Shown here: in pieces, positions 34,175 through 43,632 of the stretch
Position numbering within the stretch: the stretch's first letter is position 1
Layout: each line of letters starts with the position of its first letter
NCBI GenBank assembly: GCA_964626905.1
Contig: CAZVHA010000003.1
Span: 62,001 to 126,000, forward strand
Reading direction: 5' to 3'
Length of the DNA stretch: 64,000 bases
Source of the DNA: REEB52 sp964626905
GTDB taxonomy: Bacteria > Chlamydiota > Chlamydiia > Chlamydiales > SM23-39
The notes under the pieces: generated by a model
What the model was told of the DNA's origin: nothing
Database searches by the model: none
Seen by the model: only the letters and a program-made list of their open reading frames with translations
Translations under genes and position numbers: made by a program

Positions 34175-35284
34175 TTAGATGAGTTCTTTAGGGGGATGAT
34201 ACTCATATCCGAGATCTTGCGCGACAAAGGGGTTTGTCACTTTTCCATGGTAGACATTGAGTCCATCCATCAGACCCCTATCTTGCAAAAACGCCTGTTT
34301 ATATCCCATGTTGGCCAGTTTCAGAGCATACGGCAAGGTCGCATTAGTAAGCCCTTGCGTTGAAGTTCTTGCGCAAGCGGCAGGCATATTGGTAACGCCA
34401 TAATGAAGAACTCCATGTTCGACATAAATGGGATCAGAGTGGGTCGTAGGGCGAATCGTCTCAATGCATCCCCCCTGGTCGATTGCGACATCGACGATCA
34501 CGGAGCCAACTTGCATTTTTTTGACCATATCGCGCGTGACGAGTCTTGGAGCTTTTTTCCCCGGGATGAGGACTGCGCCAATGACGAGATCGGCGGTGGT
34601 CACAGCTTTCTCAATAGCAGCGGGTGTAGAAAACACTGTTTTCAAGGCGGGGGCAAAGAGCTTATCGAGGTCGCGAAGGCGGCTCAAATTGTGATCGAAA
34701 ATCGTCACATCGGCGCCAAGGCCAATAGCCATGCGCATCGCTTCGGTGCCGACGACTCCGGCTCCTAAAACAACCACTTTCCCAGGCTTGACTCCTGGGA
34801 TCCCTCCGAGAAGTACCCCCCGTCCCCCGTTGATCATCTGCAGGGCATGGGCCCCCGCCTGAATTGCAAAACGGCCCGCGATTTCGCTCATCGGGACAAG
34901 GAGGGGGAGCCTTCCCAATTCATCAGTGACCGTCTCATAGGCGATCCCCACGACTTTGCGCTCAAGGAGCTGTTTGGTTTGCTCTGGATCTGGGGCCAAA
35001 TGGAGATAGCAAAAAAGAATGTGCCCTTCGCGCATGAGGGGAAATTCGGAACTTTGGGGCTCCTTCACCTTGACGATCATCTCGCTTGCGTAGACCTCTT
35101 TGGCCTCTTTTCCGATTTTGGCGCCCGATGCGATATAGAGCTCATCTGGATAGCCGATCTTGAGACCCGCATCTTTTTGGACAGTGACCTGATGGCCCGC
35201 TTCAACAAAGGCTCTCACCGTATCGGGGGTCGCCCCCACCCGAAACTCATCCTTTTTGATCTCTTTTGGGATCCCAATTTTCAT
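34175..35284 (-). CDS. ald: Alanine dehydrogenase
   Basis: A 369-residue protein of the usual length. N-terminal MKIGIPKEIKKDEFRVGATP and the NAD-binding VVLGAGVVGTEAMRMAIGLGADV near 168-190 are diagnostic, and the C-terminal GVTNMPAACARTSTQ block is conserved. It interconverts L-alanine and pyruvate with NAD and ammonium, in the cytosol. A miniature element has inserted 13 bases after its stop. It is followed upstream by dapF on the same strand (9-base gap), both touching amino-acid metabolism. Confidence 0.95.
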   Translation of the reverse strand: MKIGIPKEIKKDEFRVGATPDTVRAFVEAGHQVTVQKDAGLKIGYPDELYIASGAKIGKEAKEVYASEMIVKVKEPQSSEFPLMREGHILFCYLHLAPDPEQTKQLLERKVVGIAYETVTDELGRLPLLVPMSEIAGRFAIQAGAHALQMINGGRGVLLGGIPGVKPGKVVVLGAGVVGTEAMRMAIGLGADVTIFDHNLSRLRDLDKLFAPALKTVFSTPAAIEKAVTTADLVIGAVLIPGKKAPRLVTRDMVKKMQVGSVIVDVAIDQGGCIETIRPTTHSDPIYVEHGVLHYGVTNMPAACARTSTQGLTNATLPYALKLANMGYKQAFLQDRGLMDGLNVYHGKVTNPFVAQDLGYEYHPPKELI

Positions 35285-35293
35285 ACTCTCTCC

Positions 35294-36079
35294 TCAATGA
35301 TTCGCCCATTCTACACTGTTCGCCGATAATTTGGGTAGGATCCCCTCAAAAACTTTGATTGCACCACCCGTGAGAAAGACTTTGTCTTCCTCGACGTCAA
35401 TCTGCAACGGTCCCCCTTGCATAGAAATCCGAATTGGGTTTGTGAAATGCCGTATTTTGGATGCGATATAGCCGACAGCTGCAGCCCCTGTCCCACATGC
35501 CAAAGTCTCCCCTACTCCCCTCTCAAAAACCCGCACGCAAATCACCCCATTTTTTTGCATTTGGGCCACATTGACATTCGTCTTTTCAGGAGAAAATAGA
35601 GGGTGATCGTGCAAATAGGGGCCCCATTTTTCTAGGGGTTCGTTTGAAAATAAAACGGCATGCGGCACTCCCACATTGAGAGAAAACACCTCGTGATCTG
35701 AAATGTAAAGCCGCTTTACATTTCCAACTTCTCCGAGAGACACCTTCACTTTGTCTCCATAAATCTGCGCTTCAACCACACCGCTTAGGGTTGCGATTTT
35801 CGCTCTTTCGAAGTGCAGTCCCTTTTCGATTGCAAACTTCATTAAGCATCGAAGTCCGTTCCCACAACTTTCAGCCTCTTTTCCATCTGCGTTGTAGATG
35901 CGCATTCGAAAGTCTGCCCTTTCATCCTCTTGCAGTAAAATGACTCCATCTGCGCCGATGCCGAATTTCCGATGGCACAAGAGGGGTACAATTTGGGGAT
36001 TGAATAAGAGGGCGCGGTCATCGATCAGGATAAAATCGTTGCCCGCGCCGTGATATTTAGTGAAGCAAAGCTTCGACAT
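35294..36079 (-). CDS. dapF: Diaminopimelate epimerase
   Basis: A 261-residue enzyme converting LL- to meso-diaminopimelate for lysine and peptidoglycan. MSKLCFTKYHGAGNDFILID and both catalytic Cys motifs are present: ESCGNGLRC (Cys near 72) and LACGTGAAAVG (Cys near 195). The start overlaps the end of clpP by 23 bases. The order glyA-clpP-dapF is the same as in Chlamydia (CT432-CT430). Confidence 0.95.
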   Translation of the reverse strand: MSKLCFTKYHGAGNDFILIDDRALLFNPQIVPLLCHRKFGIGADGVILLQEDERADFRMRIYNADGKEAESCGNGLRCLMKFAIEKGLHFERAKIATLSGVVEAQIYGDKVKVSLGEVGNVKRLYISDHEVFSLNVGVPHAVLFSNEPLEKWGPYLHDHPLFSPEKTNVNVAQMQKNGVICVRVFERGVGETLACGTGAAAVGYIASKIRHFTNPIRISMQGGPLQIDVEEDKVFLTGGAIKVFEGILPKLSANSVEWANH

Positions 36080-36659
36080 CTTTCATTGAGGTGACAATTG
36101 TATCGAGAAGACCAAACTGTTTCGCCTCTTCTGCTGTCATCCAGTTGTCTCTTTCGATCGCCTTTTCGATCACTTTGCGCTCCTTTCCTGTCGCACTGAC
36201 GTAGACATCGACGATTTGCATGCGCGTTTTGAGCATCTCTTTGGCTTGGATCTCGAGATCGGTCGCCTGACCGCGGATGACGCCGCCGATGAGCGGCTGG
36301 TGAATCATGATCCGGGCGTTCGGCGTTGCGAGCCTCTTTCCTTTTCCAGCAACTAAGCTGAGGAGCGATCCCATCGACGCCGCTAGCCCTGTAACGAGAG
36401 TGATGACGGGCGATTGGAGCAATTTGATCTGATCCCAAATCGCAAATCCCGAATCGACCGATCCGCCGGGCGAGTTGATCACAAATAAAATCGGTTTTCC
36501 GGGGGCTTTGTGGTCTAGATACCACAGTTTTCGGATGATATCTTTAGCGCTTTGAGAATCGACGGCATCAGATAAAAAGACGCGCCGCTTTTCAAGCATC
36601 GCAAAATCGAGTTTATCGTTGATGTATTTAGGTTTATCTTCCTGTTCACTCTCTGGCAT
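36057..36659 (-). CDS. clpP: ATP-dependent Clp protease proteolytic subunit
   Basis: A 200-residue protein from ATG 36659, picked for its AAAGGGAG ribosome site and correct family length; the open frame continues 55 codons upstream into a repeat element. The catalytic triad is intact: Ser near 95 (GLAASMGS), His near 120 (RIMIHQP), Asp near 171 (IERDNWM). It forms the tetradecameric chamber used with ClpX/ClpC. Chlamydiae carry two ClpP paralogues; the location beside dapF and glyA matches CT431. Confidence 0.95.
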   Translation of the reverse strand: MPESEQEDKPKYINDKLDFAMLEKRRVFLSDAVDSQSAKDIIRKLWYLDHKAPGKPILFVINSPGGSVDSGFAIWDQIKLLQSPVITLVTGLAASMGSLLSLVAGKGKRLATPNARIMIHQPLIGGVIRGQATDLEIQAKEMLKTRMQIVDVYVSATGKERKVIEKAIERDNWMTAEEAKQFGLLDTIVTSMKDVEALLH

Positions 36660-36675
36660 AGATCCACTCCCTTTT

Positions 36676-36959
36676 ATTAACCCGCTAGGCAAAAATGAGA
36701 CAAATTGCTTGCTGCGGCTTTGCCATATTCCCCTTCGGGGCCGATTCGCTTCGCTCATCTGCTCCGCGAGAAAAAGGTCGCCCCGGACCTTTTTCTCGAT
36801 TCCGCAGCCTCCATCGTCGCCCATGGTTTTACCATGAGCTCCTCCTTCGGAGCGCTTCGCTTCAATCTGACTTTCACACCCCTTCCGACGAAGCGTCGTT
36901 GGGGGCCCCGTGTTTGCCTCGCTAGCGCACTTTGTCTCATTTTTGCCTAGCGGGTTAAT
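36676..36959. repeat. 284-bp element G with perfect 29-bp terminal inverted repeats
   Basis: The ends (36676-36704 and 36931-36959, ATTAACCCGCTAGGCAAAAA...) are exact reverse complements over 29 bases. Inside are another stem (GAGAAAAAGGTC...GACCTTTTTCTC near 36768-36795) and GC-rich sequence without a plausible gene, although frames run through by chance. It fills the gap between clpP and glyA. A partial relative lies at 23447. Confidence 0.85.
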
Positions 36960-36967
36960 ATCCTATT

Positions 36968-38503
36968 CTAATCGATGACGAGCTCGGGGTAAAGGGGAAA
37001 TTCAGATAAAACTTCTCTCACTCGTTCGCGCGCCCGCTGAACGACGTGCGGCGGCACATCGACTTTTGCTCGAGAAGCGCCCCCCGTTTTGGGATCGTCC
37101 GTTGGCCTCGCCTCTTTTAAAAGATCGAAGAGGATCGACCCGATCTCTTTCATTTGCATCCCCTTCATGCCAAGCGTTGTGATGGCAGGGGTCCCGATCC
37201 GAACTCCCGAAGTATACCAGGGGCCATTGGCGTCTTTGGGAACCATATTCCGATTGACGGTGAGGTGCGCCTCGCGCAAAAGGGTTTCTGCTTGTCTTCC
37301 AGTGAGGCCAAAACTTTTGGCCACATCGATCACAAGGAGGTGATTATCGGTCCCATTTGTGAGGAGATGAGCTCCCAGTTCCATCAAGCTACTCGCCAGC
37401 TCTTGGGCATTTTCGACGATCTGGAAGGCGTATTTGCTAAATTCTGGCTGCGCCGCCTCCTGAAAAGCGATCGCCTTGGCCGCCATCACATGGGGAAGGG
37501 GGCCGCCAAGAACGATCGGACACCCCTTATTGACCACATCGCGATATTCGGCAGCGCACAAGATGAGCCCGCCGCGGGGTCCCCGAAGCGTTTTATGGGT
37601 CGTCGAAGTGAGGATATGGGCAAAAGGGACGGGGTTGTAGTTGCCCTTCATCACTTTCCCTGCGACAAGACCTGCAAAGTGGGCCATATCGACCATGAGA
37701 ACAGCCCCTGCTCTATCCGCAATGTCGCGCATTTTCGCAAAATCGATCAGCCTTGAATAGGCCGAATAGCCGGCGATCAAAATCAGCGGCTTTTCCCTCA
37801 TAACCTGAGTTTCAAGCTCTTTATAATCGATCAGCCCCGTCTTCTCATTCACTCCATAACTGACCGATTGGAAAATTTTGGACGAAATATTGTGCCGATA
37901 GCCATGCGTTAGATGTCCTCCGCTGCCGAGGTCCATCCCCATCACTTTTTGACTCACGAGGAGCTTTCGGACTCTCTCATATTCCTCTGGGCTCAGCTCG
38001 TCCACCGTTTTTTTCCCGAGAGCTTCCACCTCTTTCGACTGGATTTTTTGGACCAAAACGGCCCAAAAAGCGACCAAATTCGCATCGGCGCCTGAATGAG
38101 GCTGCACATAGGCGTGTTCGGCGCCAAATATTTTTTTAGCTAAATCCACTGCCATCGCTTCAATCGCATCGACGTTGTCACACCCAGCATAAAATCGGTG
38201 TTTCGGAAAGCCTTCGCTATACTTGTCAGTCAAAAGGTTGCCCATCGCGAGTTGGACTGGGAGGGAAGAAAAATTTTCAGAGGCGATGAGCTTTAAATAA
38301 CTCCTTTGATCCTTGAGTTCCTGGACGATGGATTGGGCAATCTCGGGCGAATGGGCAAAGATCGCATCGAGGGAGGCCATGTAGGCGATCGCGGAGCTAG
38401 TGCGGCTCTTTTCGGGAATTTTGGCAAAATAATTTTTTAAAAAGGGCATTTTTGGCCTCCAAATAGGGGAACTCTCAGGAATTGCTTGCTCAATTTGGCT
38501 CAT
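36968..38503 (-). CDS. glyA: Serine hydroxymethyltransferase (long chlamydial form)
   Basis: A 511-residue PLP enzyme making glycine and methylene-tetrahydrofolate from serine. The PLP-binding Lys is in TSTTHKTLRGPRGG (Lys near 304). IASENFSS and the GSGGHLTHGY region are conserved. It is about 90 residues longer than the E. coli enzyme, mostly from an insertion at about 150-190 and an N-terminal extension, which is usual in Chlamydiota. A divergent gene starts about 50 bases away. Confidence 0.95.
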   Translation of the reverse strand: MSQIEQAIPESSPIWRPKMPFLKNYFAKIPEKSRTSSAIAYMASLDAIFAHSPEIAQSIVQELKDQRSYLKLIASENFSSLPVQLAMGNLLTDKYSEGFPKHRFYAGCDNVDAIEAMAVDLAKKIFGAEHAYVQPHSGADANLVAFWAVLVQKIQSKEVEALGKKTVDELSPEEYERVRKLLVSQKVMGMDLGSGGHLTHGYRHNISSKIFQSVSYGVNEKTGLIDYKELETQVMREKPLILIAGYSAYSRLIDFAKMRDIADRAGAVLMVDMAHFAGLVAGKVMKGNYNPVPFAHILTSTTHKTLRGPRGGLILCAAEYRDVVNKGCPIVLGGPLPHVMAAKAIAFQEAAQPEFSKYAFQIVENAQELASSLMELGAHLLTNGTDNHLLVIDVAKSFGLTGRQAETLLREAHLTVNRNMVPKDANGPWYTSGVRIGTPAITTLGMKGMQMKEIGSILFDLLKEARPTDDPKTGGASRAKVDVPPHVVQRARERVREVLSEFPLYPELVID

Positions 38504-38553
38504 AAATATTATAGTATTCCCAACAATCCGATTATTTTCCAGAGGTTCTATAC

Positions 38554-39321
38554 ATGCTTCAGTACCTAAAGGTCATTTTAGACATCCAAGAGCTAGACAT
38601 GAAGATGATCCGTCTTATGCGGCTCAAACGAGAGCGTTCCAAAGAGTTGGAACACATCGACTCACTGCGCCAAGAGCTGCACCAACAGCAAAAAGAAAAA
38701 GAGGGCGAGATTGCCGAACTCAATCGGACAATTGCCAATCAAGAAGAGAAGATCGGCGAGATCAAGGAGCGCCTTAAAAAGCTTGAGGCCAAGCAGAACA
38801 CGGTCAAAAAAGTAGATGAATTCAATGCCTTGACGCAGGAGATGACTTCGTCTGAAAGGGAGAGAATTGCAACCGAGCAAATCACAAGCGATCTCATCGA
38901 CAAGAGAAATCTCGAAGAGGAAATTCTCGGCAAAATCAAAGAGTCACTCACCCAATCGGAGGAGAGCAGCCGCACTTTGGAAACAGAGATCAAAGAGAGC
39001 ATCCGCCTGATCAATCAGGAGGGAACCGATCTGAAATTTTCCCGCGATGCACTGGCAAAAACAGCAGATCCAGAAGTCTTGCGGATTTATGAGCGGCTTT
39101 TGAACAACAAAAAAGACCGGGTCGTCGTTCCGATTGAAAACCGAACCTGTTCGGGCTGCCACATCGCTTTAACGGCGCAACACGAAAACGTGGTCCGCAA
39201 AGGGGAGAGGCTCACCTTTTGCGAACACTGCTCCCGCATCCACTACTGGCAAGAGAGCGAAGAGCTCGAGGGGACCGCGGTCGCGACAAAACGGCGCAGA
39301 CGCCGTACGGCCTCTGTGTAA
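38554..39321 (+). CDS. Coiled-coil zinc-ribbon protein, CT398-like
   Basis: A 255-residue protein. Residues about 10-185 form a long helical hairpin, rich in Glu and Lys. Residues about 200-235 form a C4 zinc ribbon (CSGCH ... CEHCSRIHYW). The basic tail ends KRRRRRTAS. This is the architecture of C. trachomatis CT398, reported to contact sigma-54 and T3SS components. Probably a cytosolic adaptor. It stands alone, immediately upstream of the RNase P RNA gene. Confidence 0.85.
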   Translation: MLQYLKVILDIQELDMKMIRLMRLKRERSKELEHIDSLRQELHQQQKEKEGEIAELNRTIANQEEKIGEIKERLKKLEAKQNTVKKVDEFNALTQEMTSSERERIATEQITSDLIDKRNLEEEILGKIKESLTQSEESSRTLETEIKESIRLINQEGTDLKFSRDALAKTADPEVLRIYERLLNNKKDRVVVPIENRTCSGCHIALTAQHENVVRKGERLTFCEHCSRIHYWQESEELEGTAVATKRRRRRTASV

Positions 39322-39326
39322 ATTTA

Positions 39327-39649
39327 GGGGTGGCAGGTCATCGCACCTCGTTTTGGGGTGAGGAAAGTCTGGACTTCGCAAAAGGGGATACCAGTTAACG
39401 GCTGGGCACCGAAAGGTGACGGAAAGTGCAACAGAGACTATACCAATTCGGTTGAAAAGTTCGGGTTTGTGCCCGATCGGACTCTGGGAGACCGGAGACG
39501 TTGTAAACCCTATCCGGAGCAAGGTCGAATGGGAAAAGAGCGAAACCTTTGGCGCGAAGAAAATTCCCGAGAAGACTGCTTGAGAGATCTGGCAACAGAT
39601 CTCCTAGAGGAATGATGACCCTCGACAGAATCCGGCTTAACGCCACCCC
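39327..39649 (+). ncRNA. rnpB: RNase P RNA (M1-type)
   Basis: The first and last bases pair (GGGGTGGC with GCCACCCC, helix P1). The conserved core is present: GAGGAAAGTCTGGAC near 39358-39372 and GACAGAATCCGGCTTA near 39624-39639, plus the GGAAAGTGCAACAGAGA segment near 39420-39436. Length of about 323 nt suits a bacterial A-type RNA that matures tRNA 5' ends. A short U-run follows, and the convergent porin gene ends 11 bases later. Confidence 0.92.
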
Positions 39650-39660
39650 GCTTTTTTCAA

Positions 39661-40923
39661 TCAAAAGTCGAGTTCGAAATTAGCCGTTAACCCTTCGAGG
39701 GTGAGCGGTTGATTTCCAACGGTCGGCAAGGGGGCAACAAATCCATCCATCCCGACGGGGAGATTGAATTGATTCCACCAGTAATTTGCCTCCCAAGAGA
39801 CGCTGAGCTTGACGAAGATTTTTTCACACCAAGCGGTGGCTTGCCATTGCGGGCCAAAGGAGAGTTGCAAGTTGGGGACGAGTTGGTAAAAATCGTCTCG
39901 ATACTCGCGAAAAGGGGTGTAGAGCGCCTGCCCGATCGGCAACTGTTTTGCCACTGTACTGACATGCGTATTGCCGTAGAGAAGGGCGCCGGCTAATTTT
40001 CCGAGGAAGCAAAATCCATACTTGAGATGCCATTCTCCTGAAAAGCCGATGCGCGGACCTCCTCCCCAATAATTGTTTTTGCCGTTGAACATCCTCCCTG
40101 CATTGGAACCACTTAAAATATTTTCAAAGGTGGTGTGGAATTTTTGGTGCAAAGTCCCTCCCTTACCGCCGATGTGGGGGCGGATCGCGACAGATGGGGT
40201 CAAATAGATCAACCTTCCGAGCTCGAGATCGATCATATTGAGATTGATGTGGACTCCCCCAAAAGCAGTTCGAAACAGGCCACTAGAGGCGTTGGAGACG
40301 GGCCAAAGAGGCAAGAATCCAAGCGCGTTGGTTCTTGAATTGCTAAAGTGGTTGCGAACCCAAGTATAATTGAGGAAAAGGTCCCAAAAGTCGTACCAGA
40401 GGTTCCATCCAATCCCCGCTCTAAAACCAGGAGACCATTCTGGGTTGAATCGGAGCACTTTTCCCGATTGAGGGGAGAGCGCATCGATCTGATAGGCGTA
40501 GCTATACCCGTGATTTTCGGCGCGCCAATAGAGAAAATCGGCTGCAAAGTAAAATGCGTTGATATTGCGATCAGAGGTCCCCTTCGGATTGCATGGGTTA
40601 AACCTCCAAAAACAGGGGGTCGGTGGTTTGCAGCGAGGCTTTGGACAGGGCTTTGGCGGACAAGGGGCGGGAGTTCCCTTTTTGCAAGGATCACATTTTT
40701 CTGGGGGGGTAATGTCGCACGATTTGGGCGTCTTTTCAGCGCAAGGGGGTTTTGTAAGAGCGGATTTTGAGCAAGAATCGGAATGGGCAGATATCTCCAT
40801 CGTCGGGGGTGCGCTTGAAGCAGAAAAGTCTTCGACCTCCATTGGAATTAAAGAGCCACTCTCGCCCGTTCCCGATAGTGCCCATAGGCAAAGTGTGGCC
40901 ACTGGAAAAAACCCTTTCAACAT
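39661..40923 (-). CDS. MOMP-like (Lpg1974-type) outer-membrane porin with Cys/Pro-rich N-terminal region
   Basis: A 420-residue protein. Signal peptide residues about 1-20. Residues about 48-112 are unusually rich in Cys, Pro and Lys (CPPKPCPKPRCKPPTPC). A beta-barrel follows (about 120-420), starting FYFAADFLYWRAENHGYSYAY and ending in Phe, typical for outer-membrane insertion. The barrel resembles the Legionella Lpg1974/MOMP-like family that is expanded in Waddlia and Simkania. Cys-rich envelope proteins replace peptidoglycan rigidity in chlamydial elementary bodies by disulfide cross-links, so this N-terminal region may do the same. Confidence 0.82.
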   Translation of the reverse strand: MLKGFFPVATLCLWALSGTGESGSLIPMEVEDFSASSAPPTMEISAHSDSCSKSALTKPPCAEKTPKSCDITPPEKCDPCKKGTPAPCPPKPCPKPRCKPPTPCFWRFNPCNPKGTSDRNINAFYFAADFLYWRAENHGYSYAYQIDALSPQSGKVLRFNPEWSPGFRAGIGWNLWYDFWDLFLNYTWVRNHFSNSRTNALGFLPLWPVSNASSGLFRTAFGGVHINLNMIDLELGRLIYLTPSVAIRPHIGGKGGTLHQKFHTTFENILSGSNAGRMFNGKNNYWGGGPRIGFSGEWHLKYGFCFLGKLAGALLYGNTHVSTVAKQLPIGQALYTPFREYRDDFYQLVPNLQLSFGPQWQATAWCEKIFVKLSVSWEANYWWNQFNLPVGMDGFVAPLPTVGNQPLTLEGLTANFELDF

Positions 40924-40936
40924 ATTCTACCTCTTT

Positions 40937-41108
40937 TATACCCAACATGGTTCAAAATTTGGTTTTTGACTGCGTCGGCATCCCCATCTTTGAAGTCGCC
41001 TGCATCACCCAACTTATTCAAGTTGGGTTGCTTCGGCGGCGCTTCGCTTCTTCAAATATGTGGCGCCGACTTTGTCAAATTCCCAAATTTTGAACCACGT
41101 TGGGTATA
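40937..41108. repeat. Inverted-repeat element, TATAC family copy H
   Basis: A 172-bp element with TATACCCAACATGGTTCAAA... and inverted end ...GAACCACGTTGGGTATA. It is nearly identical to the copy at 54224 (three differences seen by eye) and homologous, in reverse orientation, to the one at 235. It lies just upstream of the porin start. Confidence 0.88.
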
Positions 41109-41148
41109 TCCCCTCGTTAATACACGGGGCGATTTATTGTAAAATCTT

Positions 41149-42015
41149 TTATGCGCGGGGGTGGGTCTTATCATAAACTTCTCTTTTGAGTTTGGGTGAC
41201 ACGTGCGTGTAGATCGTCGTCGTGGCCAAGGAGGTGTGACCCAAGAGAATCTGGATCGTTTTGAGGTCCATCCCGTTTTCGAGCCAGTGGGTTGCAATGG
41301 TATGGCGGATTGTATGGGGAGTGATTTTTTCTGAAAGGCCACTTTTTTTCAAATAGGCGGCAAAATTGCGATCGATGGAGCGGACGCTGATCCTCATCCC
41401 ATGCTTATTGAGGAAAATCGCTTGAGAATCTCTTTCGTCCCGATCGGGGTGGGCTAAATATTTCGCAATCCAACCCGCTGCCGTTTCGGTAATGGGGGTT
41501 TGCCTTTGCTTTTTCCCTTTGCCAAAAATGTTCAAAATCAAATGTTTAGCATTGAAATCGGCCCGATTCAAGCCGACCAGTTCACTCAACCTGAGCCCTG
41601 AGCTGTAAAAGAGCTCCATGATGACCCGATCTCTCAGCCCCAAGTAGTTTGTCAAGTCGGGCTGGGCAAAAAGGATTTCGATTTGGGGGTAAGAGATGGA
41701 GACGGGGAGCCGCTTTTCTTTTTTTGGGCTCTCAATTTCCTCGAGCGGGTTTTCCGAAACCCATTTTTCTTTCAGCGCGTGTTTGAAAAAGCTCCGAAGG
41801 GCAGACAATTTGCGCAAAATGGAGGCGGGTCTTTTCTTTTTTTCATAAAGCTCAGCGAGAAATCTCCGGACACTGCGTTTGGTGGGGGCCTCCTCTTTTA
41901 AAAAGAGAAAAAACTGACTCAAATCGATCCGATAGGAGCGCAGCGTATGCTTTGAGACACCCTTTGCCAAATCGAGATGCCCCAAAAACTGCTCAAGTGC
42001 CTTGAAATGGTCCAT
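41149..42015 (-). CDS. xerC: Tyrosine recombinase XerC
   Basis: A 288-residue site-specific recombinase for chromosome dimer resolution. The catalytic set is complete: Arg near 142 (SGLRLSELVGL), His-x-x-Arg near 234-237 (HTIRHTIATH), His near 260 (LGHTSLATTT) and Tyr near 269 (IYTHVS). The tail THPRA is usual for XerC. It is divergent from the ABC-F gene (24-base gap), as with CT347/CT348 in Chlamydia, so it is a housekeeping gene rather than a phage integrase. Confidence 0.92.
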   Translation of the reverse strand: MDHFKALEQFLGHLDLAKGVSKHTLRSYRIDLSQFFLFLKEEAPTKRSVRRFLAELYEKKKRPASILRKLSALRSFFKHALKEKWVSENPLEEIESPKKEKRLPVSISYPQIEILFAQPDLTNYLGLRDRVIMELFYSSGLRLSELVGLNRADFNAKHLILNIFGKGKKQRQTPITETAAGWIAKYLAHPDRDERDSQAIFLNKHGMRISVRSIDRNFAAYLKKSGLSEKITPHTIRHTIATHWLENGMDLKTIQILLGHTSLATTTIYTHVSPKLKREVYDKTHPRA

Positions 42016-42039
42016 GATTCTATGATACCATTGTGACCC

Positions 42040-43632
42040 ATGATTACATTAGAAAATATTTCAAAGAGAGTGGGAGGGCGGACCCTTTTTGAAGACGTCT
42101 CCTTTACCTTCAATGGGGGGTGCAGATATGGCCTCACAGGTCCAAACGGCTCCGGGAAATCGACCCTTTTAAAAATCATTATGGGAATAGAGCCGCAAAC
42201 GTCGGGGATTGTCAACTTGCCCAAAAAAGTGGGTTTTTTAAAGCAGAGGATTGAAGATTTTTTTGCCTTTTCGCCTCTTGACACGGTCGTGATGGGAAAT
42301 AGCCGCCTCTGGTCTGCCTTGACTGAGCGCGACAAACTCTACGGGGAAGAGATGACCGACGCGATTGGGATGCGCCTCGGAGAGCTCGAGGAGATCATCG
42401 CCGAAGAGGATGGGTATTCTGCGGAAAGCGAAGCTGAAACGCTCCTGATCGGGATGGGCCTTCCAGAAGAGCTTCATAGGAAGAAAATGGGCGAAATCCC
42501 GACCGATCGGCAATTCCGAGTGCTCCTTTGCCAAGCTCTTTTCGGCCATCCGCAAGCCCTATTGCTCGATGAACCGACAAACCACCTCGATCTCGAATCG
42601 ATCTCTTGGTTGGAGGAGTTTTTGCACAACTACAATGGCATTCTCGTCGTCGTCAGCCACGATCGCCACTTTCTCAACTCCATTTGCACGCACATTGCAG
42701 ATATCGACTATGAGACAATCATCACCTATCCGGGCAATTATGACGCAATGCTCGTGACAAAAACGGCCGTTCGATCCAGGTCAGAAGGGGAAAATAAGGC
42801 CAAAGAAAAAAAGATCTCGCAACTGAAAGAATTTGTGGCCAAATTTGGCGCCGGCACAAGGGCCAGTCAGGTGCAATCGCGCATCCGCGAGATCAACCGT
42901 TTGCAACCGCTCGAACTGAAAAAATCAAACATCCAAAGACCCTACATCCGTTTTCCCGTTCCAGAAAAACAATCGGGACAAGTGGTTTTGAAGGCAGAAA
43001 AGATCGGCAAGGGGTATGGGAGCGGCCTTGTGATCAAAGATTTTTCCATCGAGATTCAAAGGGGCGATAAAATCGCTGTCATCGGAAATAACGGAAAAGG
43101 AAAAACAACCCTGCTCAAACTCTTAGCTCAAGTGTCGACGCCTGAAAAGGGGACCCTTGCCTTTGGACACGGGGTCGATATCGGCTATTTTCCCCAGAAC
43201 CATTCAGAAGTGCTCGATAAACACATCCAAGAGAGCGCATTCGACTGGCTGAAGAGGAAAAAGGAGATCATCTACGATCAAGATGTGCGGGGTGTTCTCG
43301 GAAAGATGCTCTTTAGCGGCGATGATGCATTTAAGCCGCTCCAAGGTCTTTCTGGAGGGGAGGCAGCACGGCTCATTTTGGGCTCACTCGTCCTCACGGG
43401 GCCGAACACGCTGATTCTCGATGAGCCGAATAACCACCTCGATCTCGAAGCGGTCTCAGCACTCGCTTGGGGACTGGAAGACTTTAAGGGGACAGCCATC
43501 GTCGCAACACACGATCGAGAGCTCATCAACGGGTTTGCGACCAAAATCATCGCATTTGAAGAAGAGGGAGTTTGCGTCCATGCAGGTTCTCTTGAAGAGT
43601 ACTTGGAAAATCGGAAAAATGGCGTTCACTAA
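42040..43632 (+). CDS. ABC-F family ATPase (YbiT/Uup-type translation factor)
   Basis: A 530-residue protein with two ABC domains and no membrane segment. Walker A motifs are GPNGSGKSTLL near 36-46 and GNNGKGKTTLL near 350. The second signature is LSGGEAARL, and both Walker B motifs end LLDEPTNHLD / ILDEPNNHLD. The linker (about 240-290) is short and basic. ABC-F proteins act on ribosomes. The 3' end overlaps the next gene by 14 bases. Confidence 0.93.
   Translation: MITLENISKRVGGRTLFEDVSFTFNGGCRYGLTGPNGSGKSTLLKIIMGIEPQTSGIVNLPKKVGFLKQRIEDFFAFSPLDTVVMGNSRLWSALTERDKLYGEEMTDAIGMRLGELEEIIAEEDGYSAESEAETLLIGMGLPEELHRKKMGEIPTDRQFRVLLCQALFGHPQALLLDEPTNHLDLESISWLEEFLHNYNGILVVVSHDRHFLNSICTHIADIDYETIITYPGNYDAMLVTKTAVRSRSEGENKAKEKKISQLKEFVAKFGAGTRASQVQSRIREINRLQPLELKKSNIQRPYIRFPVPEKQSGQVVLKAEKIGKGYGSGLVIKDFSIEIQRGDKIAVIGNNGKGKTTLLKLLAQVSTPEKGTLAFGHGVDIGYFPQNHSEVLDKHIQESAFDWLKRKKEIIYDQDVRGVLGKMLFSGDDAFKPLQGLSGGEAARLILGSLVLTGPNTLILDEPNNHLDLEAVSALAWGLEDFKGTAIVATHDRELINGFATKIIAFEEEGVCVHAGSLEEYLENRKNGVH

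Noticed and set aside
41149..42015. Tyrosine recombinase read as integrase of a genomic island
   Set aside because: Gene order with the ABC-F gene matches the housekeeping xerC locus of Chlamydia, and no tRNA or attachment repeats were seen nearby.
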